Shown here piece after piece: positions 31,999 to 45,568 of a DNA stretch of 64,000 nucleotides. The position numbers and the translations under genes are program-made. Under the pieces are notes generated by a model. The model made no database searches. It was given only the letters and a program-made list of their open reading frames with translations, and was not told where the DNA came from. The DNA is taken from assembly GCF_933775445.1 (NCBI RefSeq), contig NC_065873.1:26970001-27034000 (forward strand), read 5' to 3'. This stretch comes from Argentina anserina (taxonomy: Eukaryota; Streptophyta; Magnoliopsida; Rosales; Rosaceae). The number at the start of each line of letters is the position of its first letter. Position 1 is the stretch's first letter.

Positions 31999-33014
31999 AT
32001 CCTCAGATCGAGTCTGCTATTTTATTTGTTTATTGATAAAACACATTCTGGATTTATTTTTTGTTGTAAAGTTGTACTCTTTTAGTAGGTGTAGAGTTCA
32101 TACTGGAGTGGTGTGCAATGAAAGACAAAACAATCAAAGCTTGATTGCCCCCATTACTGCTTATACACAGATACAGTATAATCTTTCTGTACTATGATCT
32201 CAAAGTCTGCCTTTGTAAATTATACTTAAAAGCATAGAAGCTTATCAATCCCAGATTCAATTTTTTTTTTGTTCAGATTCTTGTATTGCAGAACATCCTA
32301 TATCAATTTTGATATATTAACAAGAAAAAAAAAATTGCCAAGTCTGGAAGCATAAACTTCCATCATATCCATTAGAATGATTTCATGAGAAGTTCATATG
32401 AAGACAACCTCCACGGCTCTGTGAAAGAGACATACCATTAAGCTTAAAGCTAGAAGGCGAAACCAATTATAATGTATGTTAATTATTTCGACTAATAGAG
32501 ACATTCTAACAAACCATCTTCTAAGATGAAATAGATGCATTCATATTATTGTACTTTGTTTCATTGGTTATTATCCAGAAGGTCAACACGTCATGGAAGG
32601 ACATCTGTGTTAGTTATTATCCAGAAAGTAGATTAAACTGTTTTAATTCTATGAAACATGGACACCACTACTTATATTTCCAAATAGAAATCGAGCAGAT
32701 ATTCTACTTTTCTATTATTTCCTTTTCCATATGGCAACAAAAAATTTAGCCGTCAACTAGTCGAATACAGAAGGGGAGACAAAAATATTTCTCAACTTCT
32801 AGAAGTACAGAGAAAGGTGCATTGCATTGGATAGACTTCCATTTCTATTAAGGTCTGGTTCTATTCAAAGCTTATGTAGCTAAGTAGTTTGTTAGCTCAA
32901 CCTTGTCAACCGGCCAGCTGATCCTTCATAAACCACTTATTTCATCTGTCTGTGTGTATGTATAATAGTATACACTAAAGACTTACATAAATAGGGATCA
33001 CCTGTCTTAGATGC
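31999..33014. other. Intergenic gap between convergent genes
   Basis: 3' UTR of the DUF1645 gene followed by AT-rich DNA up to the stop codon of the minus-strand peptidase gene. No gene supported. Confidence 0.5.
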
Positions 33015-36000
33015 TCAATCAAAGTTATCGATTTTGATTGGAGTAATATCATCCGCAGCCTTGAAGTGTCCAACTAATCGTGCAAAGAAAACCATTTGTT
33101 GTTCCAGAGTGAACTTAATGTTCTCAGCCTGTGTTGTAAAATGCTAGATCAATTTACAGTTTGCAATCATTCTAATGTTGTGAGAGAAAGTAGAAAGTAC
33201 CTTGCGGAAACCATGTCCTTCTTCTTCATACTCCACAAGAGCAACAGGCAAACCCTTCTCCTTTAAAGCATGGTGAATTGTTCTAGCTTGGTTCGGGGGT
33301 ACAGAATACAAAGTAAAAAGTAAATTTACTTTCCAAACTCAATTTCATGAAGCCACTGAATACCACAATGAAAAGAAATGCTAACTTTGACCTACTATGT
33401 CTTCCAATCCTTGGAATAGGATTATAGGACAACAGAATTTGTCAACAAAGTTAATTGGCGATCTATCAAAGTACTCCTTTTCAGTACCTGCAACCAATTA
33501 AAATTGCCTCATTCTCCAATCACTCTTATCCAGTAAAGCATCAAATACCACCTTCCAACTTACCAACAAGATTATCAATATACCGAGACTCAAATTTGTG
33601 ATTTTCTTCTGCCTTCAGCATTCTTAAATCAGCTATCTGTTAACGGCCAATGGCATAAGATTATTCATAAAAAATCGTCAGTTTCCTCATTCACAGAGAT
33701 ACTGCTGGTGACAATTTATCTTTCTTAACCCCTTCCATATAAAATAGAGTCCAAGTTTGCAGAAACAACCCGTTGTTCCTTCTCACATTGCTGTACACAT
33801 AAAATGAGCAGAAACCCAAGTATATGGTTAGGCACTCACACCATACAAGGAAGCTCCTGCCTTGAAGGTGTCTTTAAAAGCAAGAGCAGCTAAGGTAGTG
33901 TATCCACCAGCAGATTCCCCTGTAGCACATAGTCGCTCCCCATCTACCATCTGTGAATTCACCTGATAAGTAATAACATATATATAGATATTAAGATTGC
34001 ATGATAAGTGTTCTAATTTCCAGATAATATCACCATTGTTCAGGAAATGGGACGATAAAATGATTACCAAGTATCTAGCACAGCTGCAACAGTCATTTAC
34101 ATCAACAACTCCCCATTTTCCCAACAGCCTTTCGCGATACTCTCTGCCATAACCTTCAAACCAAAACAGAGATGGAAATGTTGAATTAGAGATGAGATAT
34201 ACTCGATGTCAATTGTTGGATTAGAGTACCTTTTGGCTTCTAAATGCAAAATAAAAAATAAAGAAAGAGAGACATCCTTAAACAAGAATTTAAAGAATTA
34301 ACATGATACAGGGTCAAAAATAAACCAGTGCTTCCACCATAGTTAACATCAACAAATGCCCAACCCCGACTAGTCCAGTACTGAATACTCAGATTTAAGA
34401 TTCCACGTGATTCAAATGTGGGCCCTCCTGCAGTAAATCAAGAGAGTTGTAACAAAATTACTTAAAGATAAAATTTAACTATATAACATCACATTTGAGA
34501 GAATTGATGAATCAGGCATGACCTAACAGTGCATAAGCGTACTCGCTAATAATGCAGGTAAAACATCATGAAAAAATAATTATCACCTCTACCATAAGTT
34601 CATTCCCTAATCTAAGTATCTTTTCACTGATATCTGTACAGAATATTGTCCCTTGATTCAGAAAGAAAAGATCACCTATCTACTCTTTAGATATTCCAAA
34701 CTTACATTTGCAATATAAATGCCCCAATACGGACAGTTTATGACTTATCACAATGATATTCAAACCATGACGTGCCATGCATTGGATACAAAATAATGCA
34801 TACCATGGCTTCCCAGTAATAATGGTGGCTTTTCATCCGGAGTAGCTTGGTAATCAGAATTTGATGGAGGATAAAAGAATGCAAAGGCAGTTTGTCCTGG
34901 CACTTCTGTTGGGAATTTGATAAATTTTGGTGTGCTAAAGTAGGATTCATATTTCAAACAATCAGGTGAAGATGACCAACGAATCTTGAAATCAACAGCT
35001 TTTGATTTATGGTCGTCTAAAGTCACCTGCACCAAAGTAAAGCATAAGTGGGTCAATTAATACAACAATAGTCTCTACCAGTTTACATTTTAACAGATAA
35101 AGGTATATTATGAAAAAACAAAAATAGGCAGAACACCTTAGCTATGGACAAAGGATGAACTTCTGATGCTCCCTCAACATATAGGGAATTAATCCCCAAA
35201 GTCTGCAAAGTGAAAGATTCGAATTTGAGACTAAAAGAAGGTCAAATATTTAACAGCTCTGGTACAGAAACTTAATAATAAGCAAAAGGCGTCTAGAAGT
35301 ACAATATTATTTATATCAGTGAAAGGAATACTGAGCAGAGATAATGAGCCCTCAACGTCATCCAGAATTCCAAGATATGACCGGCCACTCTTCCTACATG
35401 CAAAATCCAAAACTTATTTTGATGCAACAGAAAACAGACGATACAATTTACAAGATAAACACAGTAGCAAATTTCTTACCTATAGCTACAAGCAATCAAA
35501 TTTTTATGATCATCGCTCTGAATAACCTCATAAGAATTTATTCTGAAATTCCATAGTGGTCTGGAGAACTCAGCATCCAAAGAATAAGCAGGTATCACCT
35601 CATTATTAGACTCAGCCTGTTGTCAAATGTACACCAGATAATTTGGTCCGACTTACTAACATATAATTATACTGTTATACACTTATACTATTTTCAGTAG
35701 ATCAAGGAGAACTGAGATGTTATACCCATTTATACAGATTCCAGAACCCATTATATCTGTCAGTAATAAAAAACAGCTCTCCTGCACGATTCGAGCATAA
35801 CATAGATCAACTGAAAGTTCCAAACTTTATTGCATAAATAAGAACGATTGGAGCCTGAATATAATATATACAAAAGCACAATGCAAAGCTCCATAAGGAA
35901 GAGAAAATAGAGTATGAGACGATCAGAGACCTTGAGGTAACTTAAGTAAAAGTCAAGAACTTGTCATGGATCTCTCATCTTGAATTAATTGACTAAGTAA

Positions 36001-37449
36001 TCAAGATTGTTTATGCATCCAATAATTTCCAAAGACAAAAGGAGTTGACGATTTTCTAAAGGATGCACATTTGAAGTCTGTAATCTTCCCCATGATAGAG
36101 ATGTAATAGTTACAAACTAACAATATCAGGTAACCAAAGGAAATTCAGATCTAAATTTGTTCCTCAATCAATTAAGTAACAATTAAGTACCTTTAGCGGA
36201 CCACTTGGGTTCAGTTGGAGACTCCCTAATCAGAGGATTATGGCCAGCAACACAGACACGTTTGTAGACCTTTCTGCGTGAAAGACTCAAGAAGATGAAC
36301 CTTACTAAAGAAGTAACTAAAGGATCATACCTATAATGAGGGGGGAAGGACGAAAATCCTCCAGAAATCAGCATCACATAGGGACATTTGCTCACCCATT
36401 ATCTCCTATATACCCAACCCAAAGTTGAGCTTTATCCCATGGCATGTTAGGATGCGACCATTCAATCCAAGCCATTCTTTTACCTTCGGGATCCATACGT
36501 GGGAAAGCATAGAAGTCATTTCCAGCTACTAGCACTTCTGGTTCTGTATACCACAATGTGCTCATATTAGGCAATCCACCACCAATCAACCAGTGTTCAT
36601 CATATTACGCAAATGCTTTTAAAGAAAGAGACGCAAAAATGAGTTCTTTACGAAATCATACCCCTAATGTAGCCATCAAGTCCTACTGCTACAATAGTTG
36701 TAGTCGAATTAAGACTGCTTTCACGAAAATCTACACCAAATGTGTTCAGTCTCAGATATTCGTACGGCAATGCAAATGCATGTAATGATGTTAAGAAATA
36801 GGGCACATACCTTCTCTTACAGTAACATAACGATCAAGCCATTGATCAAACACCCCATCTGCATAACACACAACCGGTCCACCATAATCTGGAGTAATCG
36901 GCTCAGGACCAGAATCTATACAAAATTACAAATACAACAACAATGTACATACATAAAATTACCACCTTTAGTTTCAGTTAAAGCATGATTGATAAAGACA
37001 TTACCAGCGGAACTCATGGACTTGTGGTAAAGACGTTGATCTTGGTAGTTGGAGAATATAACGGAATCCCCGGAGACACCGAAAGCACCGCCACTTTCGG
37101 ACCCCATTGCGACTGTCCGAATGGAGTAATCCTCCGGCGTAATATCAACCGGTTCTGGATTTCCTCCAGTGTTAGATTCTCGAACCAGAACCATTCGTCT
37201 GTGCATTGAAGATCAGTAGAGCGAGTGAAAGTATGTATAAATGGATAGAGAGGGGGTGGGATATGTGTACCCTGATTGGGAGGGGCGTGATTCAAGGTAG
37301 ATGAGGCGGCCGAGGGAGTCGACGGCGGTGCCGGCGAGTAGCTTGGAGGCGCCGGAGACGAGGTCGGCGGAGATGGGGGATTTCCAAGAGCCATAAGGAG
37401 CTGTGGTCTTGCTTTGGGAAGCAGAGGAACTAGTCATTCTGTTTGACAT
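33015..37449 (-). CDS. S9 (acylaminoacyl-peptidase-like) serine peptidase, copy A, with a lost splice acceptor
   Basis: Eighteen exons, in transcript order: 37449-37271, 37198-37005, 36915-36811, 36730-36662, 36543-36396, 36273-36191, 35781-35726, 35616-35480, 35393-35303, 35202-35137, 35026-34804, 34427-34326, 34153-34068, 33962-33840, 33636-33564, 33487-33396, 33305-33201, 33128-33015 (nominal 681 aa). An in-frame TGA stands directly before the ATG. The N-terminal part should form a propeller ([19 protein letters not shown]). The C-terminal alpha/beta-hydrolase part has the Ser motif GESAGGY, the Asp region FQGLED and the His motif EGHGFRK. The acceptor of intron 16 reads AT instead of AG, so the last two exons can only join in frame by shifted sites (33392 to 33286), which removes five residues. 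The Ser motif also has Glu where copy B has Gly. It may be functional or a new pseudogene. Confidence 0.82.
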
Positions 37450-38001
37450 TCAAATACAGTAAAAGAGTCGACGGTTTAATAAGGCTCGCAAATTTGTGCC
37501 GGAAAAACTGGGAAAGGTGGCCTGATTAGTCAGAGCAACTGAAATACGTGATACTGTGTTAGCTCGTAGGCTTAATCAGTCAGATGCGATGCAAGGGAAC
37601 CTTTAAGTTCAATACAATTGCTAATCCACGGAAGCCTCGAATCAAATGGATACGATGATCAATGTGACATTCAGGATTTGTAACTGCATTATTGGAACTT
37701 GGAAGTTACATTTTGGTAAAGATGACAAAGACTATAGAAGTACAGATGTTACATGATGCTATTACTGTTCCACATTTCCAGAACAAGGAATCAATCAAGG
37801 TAAACATCGCTCTCAGGGATGCAGTCATTCAGAGTGGGCGAGCTTCAAGCTCGTCTTAAATGTAAACCCTGGAAACTAGCAAGCTGTTTGTACATATCAG
37901 AAGGCAGCAAAATCTGTTTAAGAACCTAAGCCTGCAAATCTAGCCATCACATAAAAAACAAAGTGGAAGATTCCAGAATGAGGCACTTCTTTCTAAAATG
38001 C
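37450..38001. other. Spacer between the tandem peptidase genes
   Basis: Holds the short promoter of copy A and the 3' end of pseudogene B. No other gene and no clear repeat ends are seen. Confidence 0.5.
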
Positions 38002-38090
38002 TTAATCCAAGTTATCAATTTTGATCGGAGTAATCTCATCTGCAACCTTGAAGTGTCCGACTAAACGCGCAAAGAAAACCATTTGCTGTT

Positions 38091-38753
38091 CAGGGGCGGA
38101 TCGAGTCCAGGTGAGATTTCTGTCCAGAAAAAAAAACTCTTTATTAAAAAAAAAATTTAACCAATCGATTATACGAGGTTTCTCTACTCTCATCTATACT
38201 TATACCGTTCTACTGTATAACCCACAAATTTAGCTATTCTCCAGTTCTCTTCTAAGTTCTTTTAAAATTGAATCAGATACTGATTAAAAATAATTAGATA
38301 CTAATTATGAAATTATTAGATTCTGAAATTTAGTGGGTATATGGGTTTGTTCACTTTGTTGGTTTATTCTAAAATGTGTTAGTATTGCTACTGTCTTACT
38401 GAATAACTGAATAGTTTATAATCAGAGATTGAATATTTTATTTGCCTATTTGAGTTTGGTAAGATTGTATGGAATTAGTGTCATCGATTTGAAATTTAGT
38501 GATATGTTAGAGAATGACCGAATGAGAGATTGAGTATTTGTCTATGTGGATTAGTTAAGAACTTAAGATTATAGGGAATTGTAGGAATATTTAGGTTTAA
38601 TTTATTTTTAATTATATGAACTTTATACAGTGTATATTGTAAACCTGAAAAAAAAAATTTGGTCTTCGGCCAAAGTTGTAGTCCGCCCCATAAAATTCTA
38701 AGTATGTCCCTAAAATTAGCTCAGGTGACATGTTTTTCCTGGATCCGCCACTG
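38091..38753. mobile_element. 663-bp inverted-repeat element in exon 18 of peptidase copy B
   Basis: The ends are CAGGGGCGGATC and, inverted, CAGTGGCGGATC. Removing it together with one copy of the flanking GTT (38088-38090 and 38754-38756) rejoins exon 18 at exactly 114 nt, the length in copy A. No coding capacity is seen. The superfamily is uncertain: only 3-4 duplicated bases can be shown. A relative lies at 52483-53149. Confidence 0.85.
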
Positions 38754-40262
38754 GTTCCAGAGTGAACATAATGTTCTCAGCCTGTGTAGAGTACACGATC
38801 AGTTTTCAATAAAGAAAAAAAATAGGGATCCCAGATCAATGTAATCTATCCAATCATTTAGATTTGTCGATACATAAACCAAAATAAAGAGTAGAAAGTA
38901 CCTTGCGGAAACCATGTTGTTCTCCTTCATATTCCACTAGAGCAACTGGCAAGCCCTTTTCCTTGAGTGCACGGTAAATTGTACGAGCTTGATCTGGCTG
39001 TACAACCTACAAATTATAAGGTAGTTTCCGATGTTAACCCAAAATACCAAATTATGATCAAATTCGTTATTTCTTTGTGTTGAAGTCTATATTTGGGTCA
39101 GTACATGCTTAACTGAGGAAGTACAGAGTATGAACCAGACAAACAAATAGCTAGATTTGCTTACCTTGTCTTCCAATCCTTGGAATAAGATTAGTGGGCA
39201 GGAAAACTTATCAACAAAGTTGATCGGTGACCTATCAAAGAAATCCTGATCACTACCTGCAACCAGTTAATATCACCTCATTATATTGGTGTTCTATCAA
39301 TATAAATATATATGAATGACTACGGACAAGTCATTAATATGACACAAACGTTTAAGTCATGTTTAAGTCAGCTACCTGTTCATTGGTGTTCTGTCAAGTA
39401 TTGTCTAATCACTTACCAACAAGATTATCTATATAACGAGATTCAAATTTGTGAGTTTCTGCCCTCAACATGTTTAAGTCAGCTACCTGTTCATGGATCA
39501 ATATGACACAAACGTTCAGTTTTCTAGTTCATACAGAATATAGTACAAAATACAAGTAAATTTTCAATAAGAGACGAATATGCTAGCCAGAAATGGTAAA
39601 TAAAACGTTAAAAAAAATCACCTTTCGGGAGGAAAGCTACTAAACCTAAAGACTTCATTTAATAAAGACAAATATACATTATGTTTATTAATATTGCAAC
39701 TCTATTAACTTGAAAAATGAATGATGAACATACAATGTTAGGCACTCACACCATACAAGGAAGCTCCAGCCGTGAAGGTATCTCGAAATGCAAGAGCAGC
39801 TAATGTCGTGTACCCACCTGCAGAGCCTCCAGTAATACAAAGTCGTTTCTCATCTACCTTTCCAGATTCCACCTAGATAGCAAAACTTATTATGGCTTGC
39901 AGAGTGCCTAGGTAAACATCATCACCATTTCGGAAAGGGGGGAATAAATTGCATACCAGATAACTAGCACAGCTGCAACAATCATTTACATCCACAATTC
40001 CCCATTTCTTCAACAGCCTTTCACGATATTCTCTGCCATAACCTTGAAACCAAAATTTTAATGAGATAGAAAGACATAAGATTGTGAAAATTATTTTGCT
40101 GACAAAACTAGTTCTGTTAAGATCGTGATCGCTTCCATTAGAAAAAGAAAACCATAATATTATTTATAAATAATCAGTTAAGACGAACCAGTGCTTCCAC
40201 CATAGTTAACATCAACAAATGCCCAACCACGACTAGTCCAGTACTGAACACTCAGATTTAAC

Positions 40263-42359
40263 CTATGTTGCACGGACACGCGAAAATAATCGCGTATCGC
40301 GTGTCAGACACTGACACGCGTATTGGACACGCGGACACGCGCAAATATGTTAGGACACGCGTGTCTGATTTTGGACACGCGGTGGACACGTGAGTGTCCG
40401 AGTTGGACACGTGCGTGTCTGGACTAGACACGAAAATAACAAGGACACGCAGGGGTATAATTGAGATTTAACATAAAAACCCAAAAAAAGGAAACATCCA
40501 GCCTGAAGCCGCATTCGTTTTCCACGATCTTCATCAAAGACGCAGAGGAAAGGGGGCGGGGTCGCCATCGCCGAGGTGCTCACCTCTTTTCTGAGCCGAG
40601 TTGCTTCCCCATTTTCCACGATCTTCATAACATCCAGCCTTCACAGCCGCATTCTTCTTCTGTTGGGTATGTTCCTTTTCTCTTCTTGCTTCCTTTCTTC
40701 TTTTTCCGCCTAGATTCCTTCACACTCCTTTTCTTATCTTTCTCAACCTTCTGTTTATCATCCACTGATTTCTTCCATCCAGATTCCCTATCCAAAAACG
40801 AATGCTCTTTTCTCTCATAATGCCTACTATCATCATTCCACGATTTTCCTTTTGGGTGTTTGTTAACTTGGGTACTTATCTGATTACTTGCTTGATGAAA
40901 CATTTCTGAAGTTATCTTTGTTAAATATGTGTTGGTATTGCAAGGGGTCTTGCGTTCCTGCACGATGGAACCTTTAAAATCCATTGCAAGGGGTCTGGAC
41001 ATACTTTATCAAAATTGAAGTCTGTTAGATTGCCCACCAAGTGTTTGATATAATGCCTCTGTCAACTTACTCATATTGGCTTCTAGTTCACTGTAGAAAC
41101 CAATGGGGAAACAAAAGTGCCTGATTGTGATCAATTTCCAATAGTAAAACTGTATTACCAGACGTAGGTCATTAGTATGACTACTGAATCTTGCATTCCA
41201 TATAGCTGTTAATTAACTGCTAGCTTTCACATGGTCTGCATTATATATATCTGCACTTTCACATGGTCTCAAGTGTTCCAAGTCAGATTTTGTAAGTAAC
41301 ACTTAATTCCTACTCTGCTGGTATTATGAAAATTTTGAATATGTTGGTTTATTTGACTGGTGATAAATACTATTTTTAGCTCTTACAGTACCTGTTAGAA
41401 AATTCATAGAATGTTTTTTTCGGAGTTGGATGCTTCTTTTCTTCTTTGTGAAAAAGTTATTATATGCTAGCAGTTCGAAGCTGTTTTGTTTTGGATTACA
41501 TGCTTCTTATTCTTAATTTTCTTTTGTTATACTCCTTTCCGGTAGTTTGCAAAGTGAGAATAAATTGTTGGTGGCTTCGTATTTTGTATTATGTAAACAT
41601 CTCTTTATCTTCTTGGTCTGACTCAGTCCCTGCCTTTCTCTAATCTTAGAACTTATTTCTTTCCTATTAAATTTTCTTTGGCATGATATTTAATTTTTCC
41701 AACAGTTTGTAAGCCTTCCCTTTTTTACATTCTGAATGGTGTACTTTACGTGTTTTTGATGCACCATTGATAACTATTCTCTTCCCTGCCAAATTTTCAT
41801 GGAATGTTATACAAGTTGTTCCAGAACTCTGCAGTCTATCACATTTTCTAAATATTTATATTTAGAAATTTTGGGTATTATCTGTCTTGAACCATGCATA
41901 TTGAGTTTATACAAATAGAAGTTACATTCATAAGGCAAAGCCAGAACTACAATCAAGGTAGCACTAAAATGTGGGATGTTGGAGGTGATAAGTTTGATTC
42001 ATTGGAGGACACTAATGTTGGAAGACTTGAGATTGCCGAACTTTCACTTGATGAACCACAATTGGAGGCGGTTTTGTTTGGTGATGATGATGATATTGAA
42101 GTGGGAGTCATTGAAGAAGATGGTATTGGTGGAGATGAGTGAAATCTAGTTCTCTTCTTTTTATTTATCATGTGTTTTGATTATGAAACTTTGTTTGAAT
42201 GTGGATTGACTAAGTTTTAATTTTAGAAACTATATTTTTAATATAAAAATTAATTAACGTGTCTACCACGTGTCCAAGTCGGTCACTTGAGATTTTGACG
42301 TGTCCGCGTATCGTATCGTGTCGAATACGGACACACGTGTCCGTATCCGTGCAACATAG
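40263..42359. mobile_element. 2,097-bp hAT-like transposon in exon 12 of peptidase copy B
   Basis: The terminal inverted repeats are CTATGTTGCACGGA at the left and its exact inverse at the right. They are flanked by a perfect 8-bp duplication GATTTAAC (40255-40262 and 42360-42367), which is diagnostic for the hAT superfamily. The first 190 bases carry many GGACACGCG or GGACACGTG copies, probably transposase-binding sub-terminal motifs, and the right end carries similar ones. At 41894-42142 an 82-codon frame with MWDVGGDKFDSL and LSLDEPQLEAVLF resembles the C-terminal tail of BED-finger hAT transposases. The rest of a transposase is absent, so the copy is defective. Removing the element and one duplication gives exon 12 of exactly 102 nt, as in copy A. 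Confidence 0.93.
41894..42142 (+). pseudogene. Remnant of hAT transposase C-terminus
   Basis: An 82-codon frame (starting at a TTG, so there is no proper start) lies inside the hAT-like element near its right end. It contains KMWDVGGDKFDSL, then LEIAELSLDEPQLEAVLF and an acidic tail with four Asp in a row. From memory of the family, this resembles the extreme C-terminus of plant BED/hAT transposases. No zinc finger, DDE-type core or dimerisation domain is found upstream in any frame. The assignment is an inference. Confidence 0.45.
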
Positions 42360-45300
42360 GATTTAACACTCCATGTGCCTCAGCTGTTGGTCCTCCTGCA
42401 ATGAATTAAAAGAGAGGGAAAATGCTGAATTAAACTGTTTGTTCAAGGGAAAGTATTAAATTGACTACACAACCCAAACGAAAAAAAAACAGTAACTTTT
42501 ATACTACTTTACTGGTGTAATAAATTCTTGATGAAGTAATGTTATATGGTGTTAGTCCGTTACTTATCCTATCATCCCTGATCTTAAAGAAAAAAACAGT
42601 AATCTTTATACTACTTTACTGGTGTAATAATTTCTTGATGAAATAATGGTATATGCAAAAGTATGTTATTCTATGGTCCCTGATCTTAGTAACTCTTACT
42701 AATAACATAATCCTTTACTTAGAAAGGAAAGGCTCACTTTCCATCCTTGGAAGAAGAGCAAAGCTAAACTTTTAAGGGAAAAAATGGCACACAGATTACG
42801 AAGCATAACTATGAATAATTTGAACTATACATACCATGGCTTTCGAGTAATAGTGGAGGCTTTTCATCCTGACTGGCTTGGTAGCTAGAATTTGATGGTG
42901 GATAAAAGTATGCAAAAGCAGTTTGACCAGGAACTTCTGTTGGGAACTCAATTAATTCAGGTAGGCTAAAGTAGGACTCATATTTCAAGCAATCAGGTGA
43001 AGAAGACCAAATAATTTTGAATTCAACTGCTTTTGATTTCTGATCATCCAATGTCACCTGCAAGGAAAATTTATTTCAAAAAAACATATTTTTTTACTTG
43101 GTAAGACAATAGTCTTGGGGTGGCAGCATAAAGAGGTACTTAGTGATGGACAATAAAGTATGGCAAACACCTTAGCAACAGATGATGGATGAACTTCTGA
43201 TGCACCTTCCACGTATAGGCAATTGATCCCCAAAGTCTGCACAGGCAGGTGTGAAGAGTTAAAATCTACTCCATATAATTGCAAACTTTTCAAAGGGCAA
43301 CCAGTGAGCATAAGAATTGTACAATATTATCAATATCCATGAAAGGAATATGAAGCAGAGATAATGAGCCCTGAACATCATCCACAATTCCAAGACATGA
43401 TCTCCCCTTTTGCCTACAAGCAAACAACCAATAATCGAATTATTTCATGGAAGATAATGATTACAAATCAAAAGTCGTAACAAGACAAATGGAAAATGAC
43501 GAACCTATAGCTGCAAGCAATCAGGTTCTTCTGTTCATGGCTCTCAATAAATTCATAAGAATTCATGCCAAAAACCCATAATGGTTTAGAAAATTCAGCA
43601 TCCAAAGAATAAACTGAGATGACCTCATTGGTGGACTCAACCTGTTGGCAAAGTGTAAGTGAATCAGGAGAAACGTATATGATAATAAAATCGGTTCATG
43701 CCAAATTGTTGTCCTACAAGACAGTATGTTCTAGAAAAACTGTTCTCTGATGCTTACATGATGTTGTCCAATAAAGCAAGTATAGTTCAGGCTGTTTGGC
43801 TTTTAAACAAGACAACATTTTCGAGCTATATGCTGGAACTTACCCATTTATAGAGATTCCAAAACCCACTTTTTCTGTCAGTGATAAAAAATAGTTCCCC
43901 TGCACAACTGATGAAGCATACAATGGTATGAAGCAGCTGCTATCTCGTCAGCGCTTTTGACTATGGTAATGGCAATAACGGAAAGTTGTGAATCTTAATA
44001 ACACGGAGAAATAAATAAAAGGAGTACTGGAAATGTAAGTGATCAAATAATTGGATGAATTCATTAGAGGGGTTCTGAAAACCAAATTTAGTTATGGAGA
44101 TCTGATCTTGAATTAGCATTGCACAGATATTGATCATTATTACCAGTACTATTATATTTTATTGACATGAAAATCTGATAATAGCATATTAAACTTAAAT
44201 TAGCTCCTCAACCCAAGTAAGCAAAAGAAAAATTACCTTTCGAGGACCACTTGGGTTCAATTGGAGATTCCTTAATAGCAGGATCAGAGCCAGATACACA
44301 GACTCGTTTGGAGATTTCTCTGCATGAAAGAAGCAGTGCAACCTTAATATTAAAATTATCAGCACAGAACACTAACGTACATATTGCCTTTGTCAAAACA
44401 TCAACTATATTGTCAAAGTTCCACAGCATAACATGAATTGAATGTATGCTGAAAGAGCAACGTCACCGACAATTTGCTTACCCTTTCTCAGATATATACC
44501 CAACCCAAAGTTGAGATCTGTCCCATGGCATGTTAGGATGGCACCATTCAATCCAAGCAAATCTTTCTCCTTTGGGATCCAAACGCGGGAAGGCATAGAA
44601 GTCGCTTCCACCTACGAGTGTTTCTGATTCTGGATATAACACGATGCTCACATTTGTCAAACAATGTCAAAGGTATCCAGACATATCACTCTCACACCTT
44701 TAGTGCTTGACACAAACTATGCGCTGGAAAATGAAGTAACAGGCTCTTTACCCTGAATATCCTTCCCATCAAGCCGTACAGTCACAATTGTTGTGATCGA
44801 ATTCATGCTGCTTTCACGACAATCTACACCAAAATGACAAGTTTGATTCCAAACATAAATGCCTCATCGATATAGCACCAAAAGCAAATGCTCTACTTAT
44901 CACTAACGAAACGAACAAGTCGTATACCTTCCCTGACAGTGATAAAACGATTAAAACGTGCATCAAACACCCCATCAGCATAGCTATCAACCGGTCCGCC
45001 GTAATCCGGAGTGAGCGGTACTGGTGAAGAATCTGCTTGCCACACACACATAGTTCATCAGCTTTCAATTCATCACTTCTACAAAGTATGTATCACTCCA
45101 AATAATGAATCATAATGCAACCAGTACCTTTGGAACTTAAAGACTGCTTGTAAAGACGTTGATCCTAATAGTTTGAGAAGATAACTGTATCTCCTGAAAC
45201 TCTAAATGCTCCACCGCCGTACTCCTGAGCCAGAGTTCGAACCGCATACTCCTTCGGCGTGATATCGACTGGTTCGTCTTCCGGTCTGTCCGGTTCTCTC

Positions 45301-45568
45301 ACCAGAACCGCTCTCCTGTACTCACAAACCTCTCTTCACTAATCGTACAGGTTAAATAAAAATTACGGACAGTTTTAGCTCAATAGTTACCCGGATTCCC
45401 AGGGACGAGGCTCGAGCCAGATGAGGCGGCCGTGGGAGTCGACGGCGGTGCCGTCGAGCTGCTTGGAGGCGCCGGAGACGACATCGGCGGTGATTGGGGA
45501 CTTCCAGGAGCCGAAAGGAGCTGTGATTTTCTTCTTCTCTTGCTGCTTGGCTTCCGACGAAGATGACG

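Noticed and set aside
37014..37394. Pro-rich minus-strand frame in the first exons of peptidase copy A
   Set aside because: It overlaps the coding exons in another frame and runs through an intron; composition is an effect of the real reading frame.
40461..41002. Frames of about 120 codons on both strands in the left half of the hAT-like element
   Set aside because: They contain no zinc finger or transposase motif and overlap each other on opposite strands; I treat them as chance.
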